A DNA stretch of 10,744 nt from Candidatus Methanoperedens sp. (GTDB lineage: Archaea; Halobacteriota; Methanosarcinia; Methanosarcinales; Methanoperedenaceae): the NCBI GenBank assembly GCA_027460605.1, contig JAPZAN010000215.1, positions 1 through 10,744 of the forward strand, written 5' to 3'. Under the pieces are notes generated by a model. That model saw only the letters and a program-made list of their open reading frames with translations. It was not told the origin of the DNA and did not search any database. Below, one piece after another: positions 1-6,237 of this stretch; the first letter of the stretch is position 1, and every line of letters begins with the position of its first letter. Position numbers and translations under genes: made by a program.

Positions 1-2
1 AT

Positions 3-71
3 GAGGCTTTTATGAGGAAGATGCCTCCTGAAGTTTGGCTAGGTTTTGCTTTTAAGATGTTTGGTTGGTGA
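3..71 (+). CDS. Possible C-terminal end of an upstream gene (partial)
   Basis: A frame open from the window edge encodes 22 residues rich in aromatics and hydrophobics (ending GFAFKMFGW) before a TGA stop. It could be the tail of a protein that begins outside the window. A stretch this short can stay open by chance and I recognise no family, so this is only a candidate. A second short frame at 77-211 runs into the next gene and is not considered real. Confidence 0.22.
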   Translation, partial: EAFMRKMPPEVWLGFAFKMFGW

Positions 72-135
72 ATTTTATGAAAACTGTGCAAAAGGTAAAA
101 GAAGTTATGAATGAGGAAATTATTTCAGGAAATGA

Positions 136-143
136 TATATATA
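136..143 (+). promoter_or_regulatory. TATA box of the HTH-CBS regulator gene
   Basis: An ATATATAA-type box lies about 28 nt before the ATG at 168. In archaea transcription starts about 25 nt downstream of the TATA centre, so the mRNA should begin at or next to the ATG. No Shine-Dalgarno sequence precedes this start, which agrees with a leaderless transcript. Confidence 0.5.
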
Positions 144-167
144 ACTTATTACCCATAGTAATATATA

Positions 168-725
168 ATGTTTCTCCCCACACCCGAAGACATAAAAAAA
201 TTGAGGCTTGAACTTAAGCTCACCCAGCACGAAATCGCAACCCGCGCCGGGGTAAGCCAGCCCCTCATTGCGCGCATCGAATCCGGCGACGTGGACCCGA
301 GGCTTTCCACGCTCCGCAAGATATTCAATGCGTTCGATGCGGCAAGGAAAGAACGTATCGTGGTCAGGGATATTATGCACGCACCCATCATACATACAAG
401 TTCGGGCAGTTCCATGGAGGATGCCGCCAGGATAATGGAAGAACACGGTTTTTCCCAGATGCCTGTAATCGATAACGGAGTGCCTGTTGGAAGCCTCTCA
501 ACCGACCAGATAGTGAGTTCGATGACAGACCAGGACCTGAAAAAAGTGTCTCATCTTCTTGTGCGGAACATCATGGGCGACTCTTTTCCCACGGTCTCAC
601 CTACCTCGGATGCAAATACGGTTTCACGGATCCTGGAAAAGAATCCTGCAGTGCTTGTGCTTGAAAAGGGAAAAGCCATCGGTATGGTGACCAAACACGA
701 TATCATGAAAATGCTGAGGGGTTAA
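168..725 (+). CDS. XRE-type HTH regulator with two C-terminal CBS domains
   Basis: This 185-aa protein is a predicted cytoplasmic DNA-binding regulator with ligand-sensing CBS domains. Residues 6-60 form a lambda-repressor-like HTH: LTQHEIATRAGVSQP supplies the two helices, followed by ARIESG and the STLRKI segment. A first CBS motif follows at about 68-120 (VRDIM...MEDAARIMEEHGFSQMPVID) and a second at about 133-185 (VRNIMGDSF...IGMVTKHDIMKML). The HTH plus CBS-pair arrangement and the length match a family common in euryarchaea; CBS pairs typically bind adenine nucleotides or S-adenosyl ligands. The target genes and ligand cannot be read from the sequence. The start is supported by the TATA box at 136 (leaderless). 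It stands alone: the next gene is on the other strand. Confidence 0.88.
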   Translation: MFLPTPEDIKKLRLELKLTQHEIATRAGVSQPLIARIESGDVDPRLSTLRKIFNAFDAARKERIVVRDIMHAPIIHTSSGSSMEDAARIMEEHGFSQMPVIDNGVPVGSLSTDQIVSSMTDQDLKKVSHLLVRNIMGDSFPTVSPTSDANTVSRILEKNPAVLVLEKGKAIGMVTKHDIMKMLRG

Positions 726-1002
726 AGGTACAATACCCCTGTTTCCACTGGACAATAACCCTTTATACTTAAAAATCAATAATAAACCTCCAGACCTACG
801 AAGTCTGGAAAAAATCGTGTTGATAGGTCCTTGCGGGAGAACGGCAGCGCCAAAATCTATGACCGTACAGACAACCCCAATGCGGTACACGCGATATACC
901 TGGCACAAGGGTTACGGAGGCTGACAGCGGCAAAAGCCAGAGGATGAAGTTCTGAGTTAGTGTCAGGTTACAGCAACATTAATCCGCTTTTTTCCTATTA
1001 AT
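726..1002. other. Intergenic region with a small hairpin and a short open frame
   Basis: The 277-nt gap separates two convergent genes. It holds a 6-bp inverted repeat, CCAGAC (790-795) with GTCTGG (803-808), which might help end transcription of the regulator. A plus-strand frame from a possible TTG at 831 to a TGA at 945-947 encodes 38 residues of protein-like composition (it includes DNPNAVHAIYLAQGLRRL). It has no Shine-Dalgarno sequence and I recognise no family; it may be a gene remnant. Confidence 0.35.
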
Positions 1003-2295
1003 TTATTTCTTCCTGTTCCGCGAGTGCACATCATTGCTGCTGTGCTTCTCGATAATCGACTCAAGCATGAAATATTTCTCAACCAATTTCTTAAGCTCCT
1101 CATCCGAAATTGCAGAAATGCGCTTCTCCTCGTTATACAATTTCTGGATATCAGCCTGGATAGCCTTCACGCGCGGGTCGGTCTTTTCAACCGTAGTGGC
1201 AACATGCATCAATTCGTTAAGCGTCTCCTCGACTTTATAGCGTATTACTTCAAGCCCCGAAGAATCACCTATCATCAATTCTCTCTTTCCGCCCACAAGT
1301 TCAGGCGGATAGGGCTCATACGTGAATGGATTCTTTATTATCCCTGCAGTATGGATACCGCTTTCATGGGCAAAGATATTTTTCCCCACAACCGATTTAT
1401 TGCGAGGCACCCTTATCCCGATTTCCCGTTCCATGAACCGGGCAAATTCTGTTATTGATGTTAAATCATACTTCTGGAATCCTTCAACCCTTTGTATCAG
1501 GAATAATACCACTTTCTCAAGCTCCGCGTTCCCTGCCCTTTCTCCTATTCCGAGAAACGTTAAACTTGACCAGTTTGCGCCGTACCAGTATCCTGCGAGC
1601 GAACATGCAACCGACATCCCGAAGTCGTCATGGACATGGGTCTCGATGTTTTTGGTACCGATTTCCCGCAATCTCTTTACAATATGAGGAATGCCGTATG
1701 GCTCATCCACCTCAGGGAAAGGAACACCATAGCCAACCGTATCGCACAGGCGTATTATGCAGTCAGGGTCTATCTCAAGTAATTTACTGATAAGCGGGAA
1801 CACAAAACCCTCGTTATCCGCGCGCGTCATATCCTCGATGTGCGCCCTTGTGCGAAGCCCGTGGTCAACTGCATACTGCAGCGCATCTGTATATTTCTTT
1901 TCAGCCTCTTCACGGTTTTTAAGCCCCATCTTGTCAATGACATGCGAGTCGGAGACCGACATCAGGATGCCAGTTTCTTTTATCCCGTCCATACTGAGCA
2001 CAAAATCAATATCCTTGGGATTTGCGCGCGCCCATCCTGTGACTTCGGGAAATTCATATCCCCGGTCAAGCATTTCCTTGGCCGCTTCCCTGTCGCGCTC
2101 GTTATAGACAAAAGTTTCAAGCTTTTCAATCCCGATTTTATGAAGATACTCATATATCTCGGTCTTGTGCTTTTTTTTCATCACTATCCCGGGCATCTGG
2201 GAGCCGTCACGGATGGTGCTGTCGCTTATAAAAACCTCCTGCCCCAGCGGCAGCTTGATTTTTGGCAAATCCTCGTATGTCCTGTAGATTTTCAT
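1003..2295 (-). CDS. DRE-TIM metallolyase: homocitrate / 2-isopropylmalate / Re-citrate synthase family
   Basis: This 430-aa enzyme should condense acetyl-CoA with a 2-oxo acid. The barrel begins with FISDSTIRDGSQ (22-33), a variant of the usual DTTLRDG, where R29 and D30 contribute to catalysis and metal binding. The other metal ligands are H220 and H222 in ETHVHDDFG, where the common HxHND reads HVHDD. LCDTVGYGVP (183-192) and GIGERAGN (249-256) are also typical. The C-terminal subdomain has FAHESGIHTAGI (308-319) and a helical tail. The segments EVTGWARA (84-91), KETGILMSVSD (106-116) and IEDMTRAD (153-160) resemble, from memory, clostridial Re-citrate synthase, whereas the ESGIHTAGI part is more like homocitrate/isopropylmalate synthases. 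Citrate formation for glutamate synthesis is therefore a good possibility, but the 2-oxo acid is not settled. There is no operon partner in the window. The start follows the TATA box at 2319-2326. Confidence 0.85.
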   Translation of the reverse strand: MKIYRTYEDLPKIKLPLGQEVFISDSTIRDGSQMPGIVMKKKHKTEIYEYLHKIGIEKLETFVYNERDREAAKEMLDRGYEFPEVTGWARANPKDIDFVLSMDGIKETGILMSVSDSHVIDKMGLKNREEAEKKYTDALQYAVDHGLRTRAHIEDMTRADNEGFVFPLISKLLEIDPDCIIRLCDTVGYGVPFPEVDEPYGIPHIVKRLREIGTKNIETHVHDDFGMSVACSLAGYWYGANWSSLTFLGIGERAGNAELEKVVLFLIQRVEGFQKYDLTSITEFARFMEREIGIRVPRNKSVVGKNIFAHESGIHTAGIIKNPFTYEPYPPELVGGKRELMIGDSSGLEVIRYKVEETLNELMHVATTVEKTDPRVKAIQADIQKLYNEEKRISAISDEELKKLVEKYFMLESIIEKHSSNDVHSRNRKK

Positions 2296-2318
2296 TGGCT
2301 GACTGATTGTATTTTTGA

Positions 2319-2326
2319 TTTATATT
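2319..2326 (-). promoter_or_regulatory. TATA box of the DRE-TIM synthase gene
   Basis: On the minus strand an AATATAAA box is centred about 27 nt before the ATG at 2295. There is no Shine-Dalgarno match between them, so the transcript is probably leaderless or nearly so. Confidence 0.5.
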
Positions 2327-2372
2327 ACTTGTGGTTTTTAAGATTTGGTTTCCATCAATCCATCAATCAAAA

Positions 2373-2410
2373 CCTTTATGTCTAAAGCATACTAAACGAA
2401 CGACGGTGAT
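2373..2410 (+). promoter_or_regulatory. Promoter and ribosome binding site of the split-barrel protein
   Basis: A CTTTATG element at about 2374-2380 could serve as a TATA box. GGTGAT at 2405-2410 matches the 3' end of archaeal 16S rRNA and lies 5 nt before the ATG at 2416. It picks that ATG over the second one at 2425. Confidence 0.45.
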
Positions 2411-2415
2411 AATTT

Positions 2416-2814
2416 ATGGTGAAAATGCCCCCTGAAATAAAAGATGTTGTTTCCAAGCAAAAACCGCTGCCGATTGCGACAGCAGATAAAAGCGGGAAAC
2501 CAAACGTTGTATTTGTGACCATGTGGAAAATCCTTGATGATGAAACTATATTATTCGTGGATAATTTTTTCAACAAGACACGAAAGAACATTGAAGCAAA
2601 CCCGAATATGGCAATAGTTGCGTATGACGGCGAAGCCAAGAAATCCTACCAGATAAAAGGGACAGTGGATATAGAAAACAGGGGCGACAGGTATTCAAGC
2701 GCAAAAGAAATGGCGGATACCAAGAAACTACCCGGGAAAGCTGCCTTCGTATTTCACGTGAAAGAAATATACGACGCTACCTATGGACCTAATGCCGGGA
2801 AAAAACTGGCTTAA
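2416..2814 (+). CDS. Pyridoxamine 5'-phosphate oxidase-family (FMN-binding split barrel) protein
   Basis: This 132-aa protein has the form of the small split-barrel flavoproteins: an N-terminal helix (PPEIKDVVSKQ), a first strand pair LPIATADKSGKPNVV (18-32) where the family reads 'atxxxdGxPxv', a central VTMWKILDDETILFVDN (34-50), then KTRKNIEANPNMAIVAYD (55-72), the usual 'KtxxNixxNpxvav' FMN-phosphate region. The last third (YQIKGTVDIENRG...FHVKEIYDATYGPNAGKKL) is also typical. Members bind FMN or sometimes F420 and act on varied substrates, so no reaction can be given; true PdxH is considerably longer. It ends 92 nt before the deacetylase-family gene and may be co-transcribed with it, with a palindromic repeat between them. 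Confidence 0.82.
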   Translation: MVKMPPEIKDVVSKQKPLPIATADKSGKPNVVFVTMWKILDDETILFVDNFFNKTRKNIEANPNMAIVAYDGEAKKSYQIKGTVDIENRGDRYSSAKEMADTKKLPGKAAFVFHVKEIYDATYGPNAGKKLA

Positions 2815-2826
2815 CTTTTAACGTAT

Positions 2827-2894
2827 CTTTGCGAACTCTGCGTTCTCTGCGGTAAATAAAATCACACACCGCAAAGACGCAAAGAACCGCAAAG
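2827..2894. repeat. Imperfect palindrome built from CTTTGCG / GCAAAG units
   Basis: The left arm (2827-2853) has three CT(T/C)TGCG-like units and the right arm (2868-2894) three CGCAAAG-like units. The arms are near reverse complements of each other (one indel and a few mismatches) around a 14-nt AT-rich loop. Repeats of this 'GCAAAGACGCAAAG' type occur between genes in many prokaryotic genomes. Its right edge is only 12 nt before the start of the next gene. Confidence 0.7.
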
Positions 2895-2906
2895 TTTTTT
2901 ATAACC

Positions 2907-3926
2907 TTGTCCCGAACAGGCATTATTTACCACCCGGATTATTTAAAACATGAGACGGGTTCGCATCCTGAGAATAAAGAGCGGTTGCTATCCATAATCG
3001 CATATCTTCGAAAAACCGGAATGATGGGACAGCTTGAACTTATTGAACCGGGATATGCATCTCCTGACGAAATTCGATATATCCATTCGCAGGAATACAT
3101 CGAAAAAGCCAGGAAATACTCCGAACTTGAGCTACCACTTGACCCGGATACGATATTATGCCGCGATTCATACAACGTGGCGCTCCTTGCTGCCGGGGGC
3201 GCGATTACAGGGGTTGATGCGTTGCTTGATGGAGCAGATTCCTCTTTTGCGCTTGTAAGACCGCCTGGGCATCACGCAGAACCGGGGAGAGGAATGGGAT
3301 TTTGCATTTTCAATAATGTTGCGATTGCGGCGCGCCATGCACAGAAAAAAGGAAAAAAGCGCATCCTGATAGTGGACTGGGATGTCCATCACGGGAACGG
3401 GACGCAGGAGGCATTTTATGACGACCCGTCGGTGCTTTATTTCTCAACTCACCAGTATCCCCATTATCCGGGAACTGGATGGCTAAACGAGGTTGGCAAT
3501 GGAAATGGTGAGGGCTATAACATCAATGTGCCTCTGCCTGCGGGAACTGATGATGCAGGGTTTATTGCAGCATTTGAAGAGATACTTGTTCCCGCAGCCA
3601 TTGAGTTCCAGCCGGACATGATTCTTGTCAGCGCAGGACAGGATGCCTGCGCCAACGACGGGCTTGCACAGATGAGAATGAGCGTGGATGGTTTTGCTGT
3701 GCTTGCTTCCATTGTAAAATCAATCGCTAAGGAAACCTGCGATGGAAAGCTCGGCGCTGTCCTTGAAGGCGGATACGACCTTGGGCTGCTTGCGCATTCC
3801 GTTGCGGCAGTGCTCAATGTTTTTATGGGGCTGGAACCTGTCAGGAAAGAACCAGCCGTCAATCCACAGGTGAAGGCGCGGTTAGAGGAAATAAAACAAG
3901 TCCAGCGCAAATACTGGCATATGTGA
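2907..3926 (+). CDS. Histone deacetylase-family zinc amidohydrolase
   Basis: This 339-aa protein belongs to the HDAC / acetoin-utilisation / acetylpolyamine amidohydrolase superfamily, which removes acetyl groups from lysines or polyamines. Visible landmarks: YHPDYLKHETGSHPENKERL at the N-terminus; the catalytic pair H122-H123 in RPPGHHAEPG; zinc ligands D159 and H161 in DWDVHHGNGTQ and D246 in SAGQDA; and Y290 in LEGGYDL. All key residues are present, so it should be active. SAGQDAC differs from the common SAGFDAH. The substrate is unknown; in archaea, acetylated chromatin proteins or polyamines are both possible. The only workable start is TTG at 2907, because the frame has a stop at 2853-2855 and the conserved HPDYL motif begins eight residues in. 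No Shine-Dalgarno sequence is present and the upstream palindrome crowds the promoter, so it may depend on read-through from 2416-2814. Confidence 0.9.
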   Translation: MSRTGIIYHPDYLKHETGSHPENKERLLSIIAYLRKTGMMGQLELIEPGYASPDEIRYIHSQEYIEKARKYSELELPLDPDTILCRDSYNVALLAAGGAITGVDALLDGADSSFALVRPPGHHAEPGRGMGFCIFNNVAIAARHAQKKGKKRILIVDWDVHHGNGTQEAFYDDPSVLYFSTHQYPHYPGTGWLNEVGNGNGEGYNINVPLPAGTDDAGFIAAFEEILVPAAIEFQPDMILVSAGQDACANDGLAQMRMSVDGFAVLASIVKSIAKETCDGKLGAVLEGGYDLGLLAHSVAAVLNVFMGLEPVRKEPAVNPQVKARLEEIKQVQRKYWHM

Positions 3927-3941
3927 GTTCTCCGACAGATT

Positions 3942-3965
3942 AGTATCAAGTTTATACTTTTTCTT
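3942..3965 (+). terminator. Hairpin plus T-tract after the deacetylase-family gene
   Basis: A 5-bp stem, AGTAT (3942-3946) with ATACT (3954-3958), is followed directly by a T-rich run (TTTTCTT). Archaeal termination needs mainly the T-run, so this is a reasonable end for the upstream transcript. Confidence 0.4.
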
Positions 3966-3982
3966 AAAAATCATAAAATCAG

Positions 3983-4032
3983 CTAAATATATATATATAC
4001 ATTCAATGAGTGAATATACGAGAATGAAGGGA
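3983..4032 (+). promoter_or_regulatory. AT-rich promoter and weak RBS of the membrane protein gene
   Basis: An alternating AT stretch at about 3985-3999 offers TATA-like sequence 40-50 nt before the TTG at 4038. GAAGGGA (4026-4032) is a weak Shine-Dalgarno candidate 5 nt before that TTG. An in-frame stop at 4011-4013 and the absence of any in-frame ATG leave TTG as the best start. Confidence 0.35.
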
Positions 4033-4037
4033 TTCAA

Positions 4038-4874
4038 TTGGTAAGCCAAGAACTTTTGGAAGCGTATGAACGCCTCTTAAAAAGAAAAGAGTTAAATGAG
4101 GGGGCAATAAAAACTGGGAACCTCATCCAGAAATTAGCTGTTCCAATTATAATCATATCTTTTATTTATATCATAGTTTCTACTACCTTCAATCTCCCTC
4201 ACCCCGATATAGAATTCGCTGGAGGTCTCATTCTCGCCGTATTAGTGTCAGTTATCGGACAAAAAATTATTGACCGAAAAACACATTTAGCTCCATTTTT
4301 CATTGAAGAGCAAGAATTTCTTAATGCAGTAGATTCATTGAAATATATTGAGACATTCCAAAAAGATGGGATTGAATACTCAAGAACTGAAGCTGCTGAG
4401 AGACTCTCAAAATTTGAAGAACAATTAGCAGAACCAAAATTTGAAGGCGAACTCTGGAAAAATCTAACCAAAGAAGCCAATGAAAATATACGTCTCCTTA
4501 AACAAAATTTTAATGAAAGGCTGATTCCAAGTATAACTCAAGGTAAAAAAGAAGAGATTAATAAAGTGTCTTCTATTATTGAAAAATTTGCTAAGTATCT
4601 TCTTAACCCGACAGTTTCAGAAGTTAAGGACTTAAACAAGTCTATGTTAGAACTAAACCTCTACCAGCCAGAAAAATCCAGGATAGTTTCTTTCTTAGGA
4701 CATCCATATATGCGCCACGCCTGTTTTTTAGTAATTTTTATTGTTTGTGGCATCTTTGCTTATTACTTAAGTAAACAATTAGGTTCAACGAACGATTCTG
4801 CCATATCGAGTGGAATCTATGTTCCTGTAGCACTTATTGCTGGATACATGATATTTATGGTGAAAAAGAGTTAA
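4038..4874 (+). CDS. Hypothetical membrane protein, four TM helices and a long charged middle
   Basis: I do not recognise a family. The 278-aa product has two predicted membrane helices near the N-terminus (about 33-51 and 59-78), a hydrophilic, Glu/Lys-rich, largely helical middle of about 145 residues (80-225, coiled-coil-like in places), and two more helices at about 226-246 and 257-275. With paired helices at each end the middle probably faces the cytoplasm, but orientation is inferred. Base use is clearly more AT-rich than in its neighbours (many AAA, ATT, TTA, AGA codons), and the gene lies between a terminator-like site and a tRNA gene. That context suggests recent acquisition. There is no signal for function, and no operon partner. 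Confidence 0.72.
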   Translation: MVSQELLEAYERLLKRKELNEGAIKTGNLIQKLAVPIIIISFIYIIVSTTFNLPHPDIEFAGGLILAVLVSVIGQKIIDRKTHLAPFFIEEQEFLNAVDSLKYIETFQKDGIEYSRTEAAERLSKFEEQLAEPKFEGELWKNLTKEANENIRLLKQNFNERLIPSITQGKKEEINKVSSIIEKFAKYLLNPTVSEVKDLNKSMLELNLYQPEKSRIVSFLGHPYMRHACFLVIFIVCGIFAYYLSKQLGSTNDSAISSGIYVPVALIAGYMIFMVKKS

Positions 4875-5118
4875 AGAAAAAAGCCTTACTGACACCGAAT
4901 CGGAAAAATTCGCTATGCAGACTCTCTCATCGTTAAAATTTCACGACCCATTTTGACAATCTACTAATCACGCTCACACAAAAGTTAGACCTCTTAGTCG
5001 CCGTCCAGCCAAAGGCGACTGGACAGCGGCTTAATATAAGTTTCTGGATACGACGAAAAATACCAGAAAACTACCGAAAAGATAATACGTAAACAGCCTA
5101 ATTATGCAAACCTTGCGA
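4875..5118. other. Intergenic region before tRNA-Gln, with two competing hairpins
   Basis: No convincing gene lies in this 244-nt stretch. At 4997-5024 two stems share the same bases: GTCGCC (4997-5002) with GGCGAC (5014-5019), and GTCCAG (5003-5008) with CTGGAC (5019-5024). They cannot both form in full. ATAATAC at about 5082-5088 could be the TATA box of the tRNA gene. The rest shows nothing recognisable. Confidence 0.4.
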
Positions 5119-5191
5119 AGCCCGGTAGTGTAGCGGTCAATCATGCGGGACTCTGGATCCTGCGACCAAGGTTCGAATCCTTGCCGGGCTA
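5119..5191 (+). tRNA. tRNA-Gln, anticodon CUG
   Basis: The 73-nt cloverleaf folds cleanly. The acceptor stem AGCCCGG pairs fully with CCGGGCU and the discriminator base is A. The anticodon stem is CGGGA/UCCUG around loop CUCUGGA, giving anticodon CUG (5153-5155), which reads CAG glutamine codons. The T arm is CAAGG-UUCGAAU-CCUUG. CCA is not encoded. In archaea this tRNA is normally charged with glutamate and amidated by GatDE; that step is family knowledge and not visible here. No intron is seen. Confidence 0.93.
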
Positions 5192-5223
5192 TACGCCATT
5201 AATTTTACGATTTATTATGCGAT

Positions 5224-5261
5224 ATTTAGTATTACAAAATTGTAAATTCGTAATACTAAAT
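5224..5261. promoter_or_regulatory. Perfect 12-bp inverted repeat, probable NikR operator
   Basis: ATTTAGTATTAC (5224-5235) and GTAATACTAAAT (5250-5261) are exact reverse complements separated by 14 nt. The core GTATTAC-N14-GTAATAC spans 28 bp, the same overall span as the E. coli NikR site (GTATGA-N16-TCATAC), and is close to the GTGTTAC-type NikR sites I recall from other lineages. It lies 43 nt before the transporter start, next to TATA-like sequences on both sides (about 5208-5217 and 5270-5278). Repression by nickel-loaded NikR is the natural reading. No nikR gene is in the window. Confidence 0.6.
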
Positions 5262-5290
5262 GCGTTGGTATTTAAAAATTATTAATAACT

Positions 5291-5298
5291 AAGGAGGT
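5291..5298 (+). promoter_or_regulatory. Strong Shine-Dalgarno sequence fixing a TTG start
   Basis: AAGGAGGT is a near-perfect match to the anti-Shine-Dalgarno sequence and ends 6 nt before the TTG at 5305. It confirms TTG as the start, which also places the essential metal-binding histidine at residue 2. Confidence 0.85.
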
Positions 5299-5304
5299 AT
5301 AAAT

Positions 5305-6237
5305 TTGCACATCCCGGACGGATACATCCCATTGGAACAGGCTGCAATCTACTGGATAATCGCAATATTATTTATCGCAAGGTCGATTAAATGGGCACGC
5401 AAAGACTTAAACGAAAACATGATACCGCTATTCGGCGTGCTTGCAGCCGGCATGTTCGTGCTCCAGACTATAAATATCGCAGCCAACCTGCTCTTGCCTG
5501 TGCCGATGCTGACCGGCGTAAGCTGGCATGTTGTCGGGGCGGCGCTCACTGCAATTATATTCGCAAGCCCCTGGGCTGCAGTCCTCTTGATAACGCTTGT
5601 GCTCGCAGTCCAATCCCTTTTCGGGGATGGCGGGATAACAGCCATGGGGGCGAATATCATGAACATGGGGATTATCGGCGGTTTCCTTGGATATTATAGC
5701 TATATAGGTTTAAGCAAATTATCAATAAAGCGTCCGGTTGCAATATTCGCAGGTGCATGGCTCAGCATGATTTTGCCAGCTATCGCCCTTGCATTTGAGT
5801 TATGGTTCGCCGGCACATTCCCGCTAAAACAGGGTGCGCTCCTCATGGGCACATTCCAGGGCGTGGCAGGTATAGGAGAGGGGCTTATTACGGTCATAGT
5901 ATTTGGCGCTATAATAAAAGCGCGCCCTGACATAGTTGAAGAGGACGCACCCAAAAAAGTCAGCACCATAAAGGTGGCTGCCGCCGGAATTGTTGCTTTA
6001 TTCGGGCTTGCTATTGCAGCGCCGTTCCTTACCTCCGGCAATCCGGACGGGCTCGGGCAAACCGCAAGCCTTGTCCTGAAACGTGAAATAAACAGCGCAA
6101 TAACACCCCTTTTCTCAAGTTATTCCATACCGGGTATGGGAGAGATGGGAAAAGTGGCTGCTATTATTATCGGATTCGCTGTAATAATCGCGGTCTGGTT
6201 TGTTGCAGCAAAATTACTCAAAAAGGGTTCAACATGA
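5305..6237 (+). CDS. nikMN: Nickel/cobalt ECF transporter substrate-binding component, NikM-NikN (CbiM-type) fusion
   Basis: This 310-aa integral membrane protein is the metal-binding S component of a group-I ECF importer. It opens with MHIPDGYI; in this family the free N-terminus and His2 bind the metal together with a histidine after the second helix, here H75 in GVSWHVVGAALTA. SLFGDGGITAMGANIMNMG (104-122) is also characteristic. CbiM-type domains are about 200-220 aa; here a linker at about 208-220 leads to an N-type domain with two helices (about 223-241 and 283-303) and a PDGL motif (247-250), which is PDGLG rather than the usual PDGLE. This fused layout is common in nickel importers. 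Together with the NikR-like operator it favours nickel over cobalt; nickel is needed for F430, hydrogenase and CO dehydrogenase. It heads an operon with the small ORF, NikO and NikQ. Start fixed by the Shine-Dalgarno sequence at 5291. Confidence 0.87.
   Translation: MHIPDGYIPLEQAAIYWIIAILFIARSIKWARKDLNENMIPLFGVLAAGMFVLQTINIAANLLLPVPMLTGVSWHVVGAALTAIIFASPWAAVLLITLVLAVQSLFGDGGITAMGANIMNMGIIGGFLGYYSYIGLSKLSIKRPVAIFAGAWLSMILPAIALAFELWFAGTFPLKQGALLMGTFQGVAGIGEGLITVIVFGAIIKARPDIVEEDAPKKVSTIKVAAAGIVALFGLAIAAPFLTSGNPDGLGQTASLVLKREINSAITPLFSSYSIPGMGEMGKVAAIIIGFAVIIAVWFVAAKLLKKGST

Noticed and set aside
77..211. 44-codon frame from an ATG at 77
   Set aside because: It overlaps the promoter and first codons of the HTH-CBS gene in another frame, and has no family resemblance or Shine-Dalgarno sequence.
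624..908. 94-codon minus-strand frame
   Set aside because: It is largely a shadow of the end of the CBS gene with low-complexity residue use and no start signals.
4024..4044. Six-codon leader-like ORF (ATG at 4024) overlapping the TTG start at 4038
   Set aside because: No repeated or regulatory codons and no Shine-Dalgarno sequence; likely chance.
4864..4956. 30-codon frame overlapping the end of the four-helix membrane protein, possible frame-shifted tail
   Set aside because: Too short, no start, and the membrane protein already ends plausibly after its last helix.
5119..5191. tRNA-Gln as an integration site for the neighbouring AT-rich gene
   Set aside because: No integrase and no second copy of the tRNA 3' end in the window; kept only as a hint under the membrane-protein finding.
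5192..5304. Cobalamin riboswitch upstream of the CbiM-like gene
   Set aside because: The region is too short and AT-rich and shows no B12-box; the perfect inverted repeat is better explained as a protein operator.
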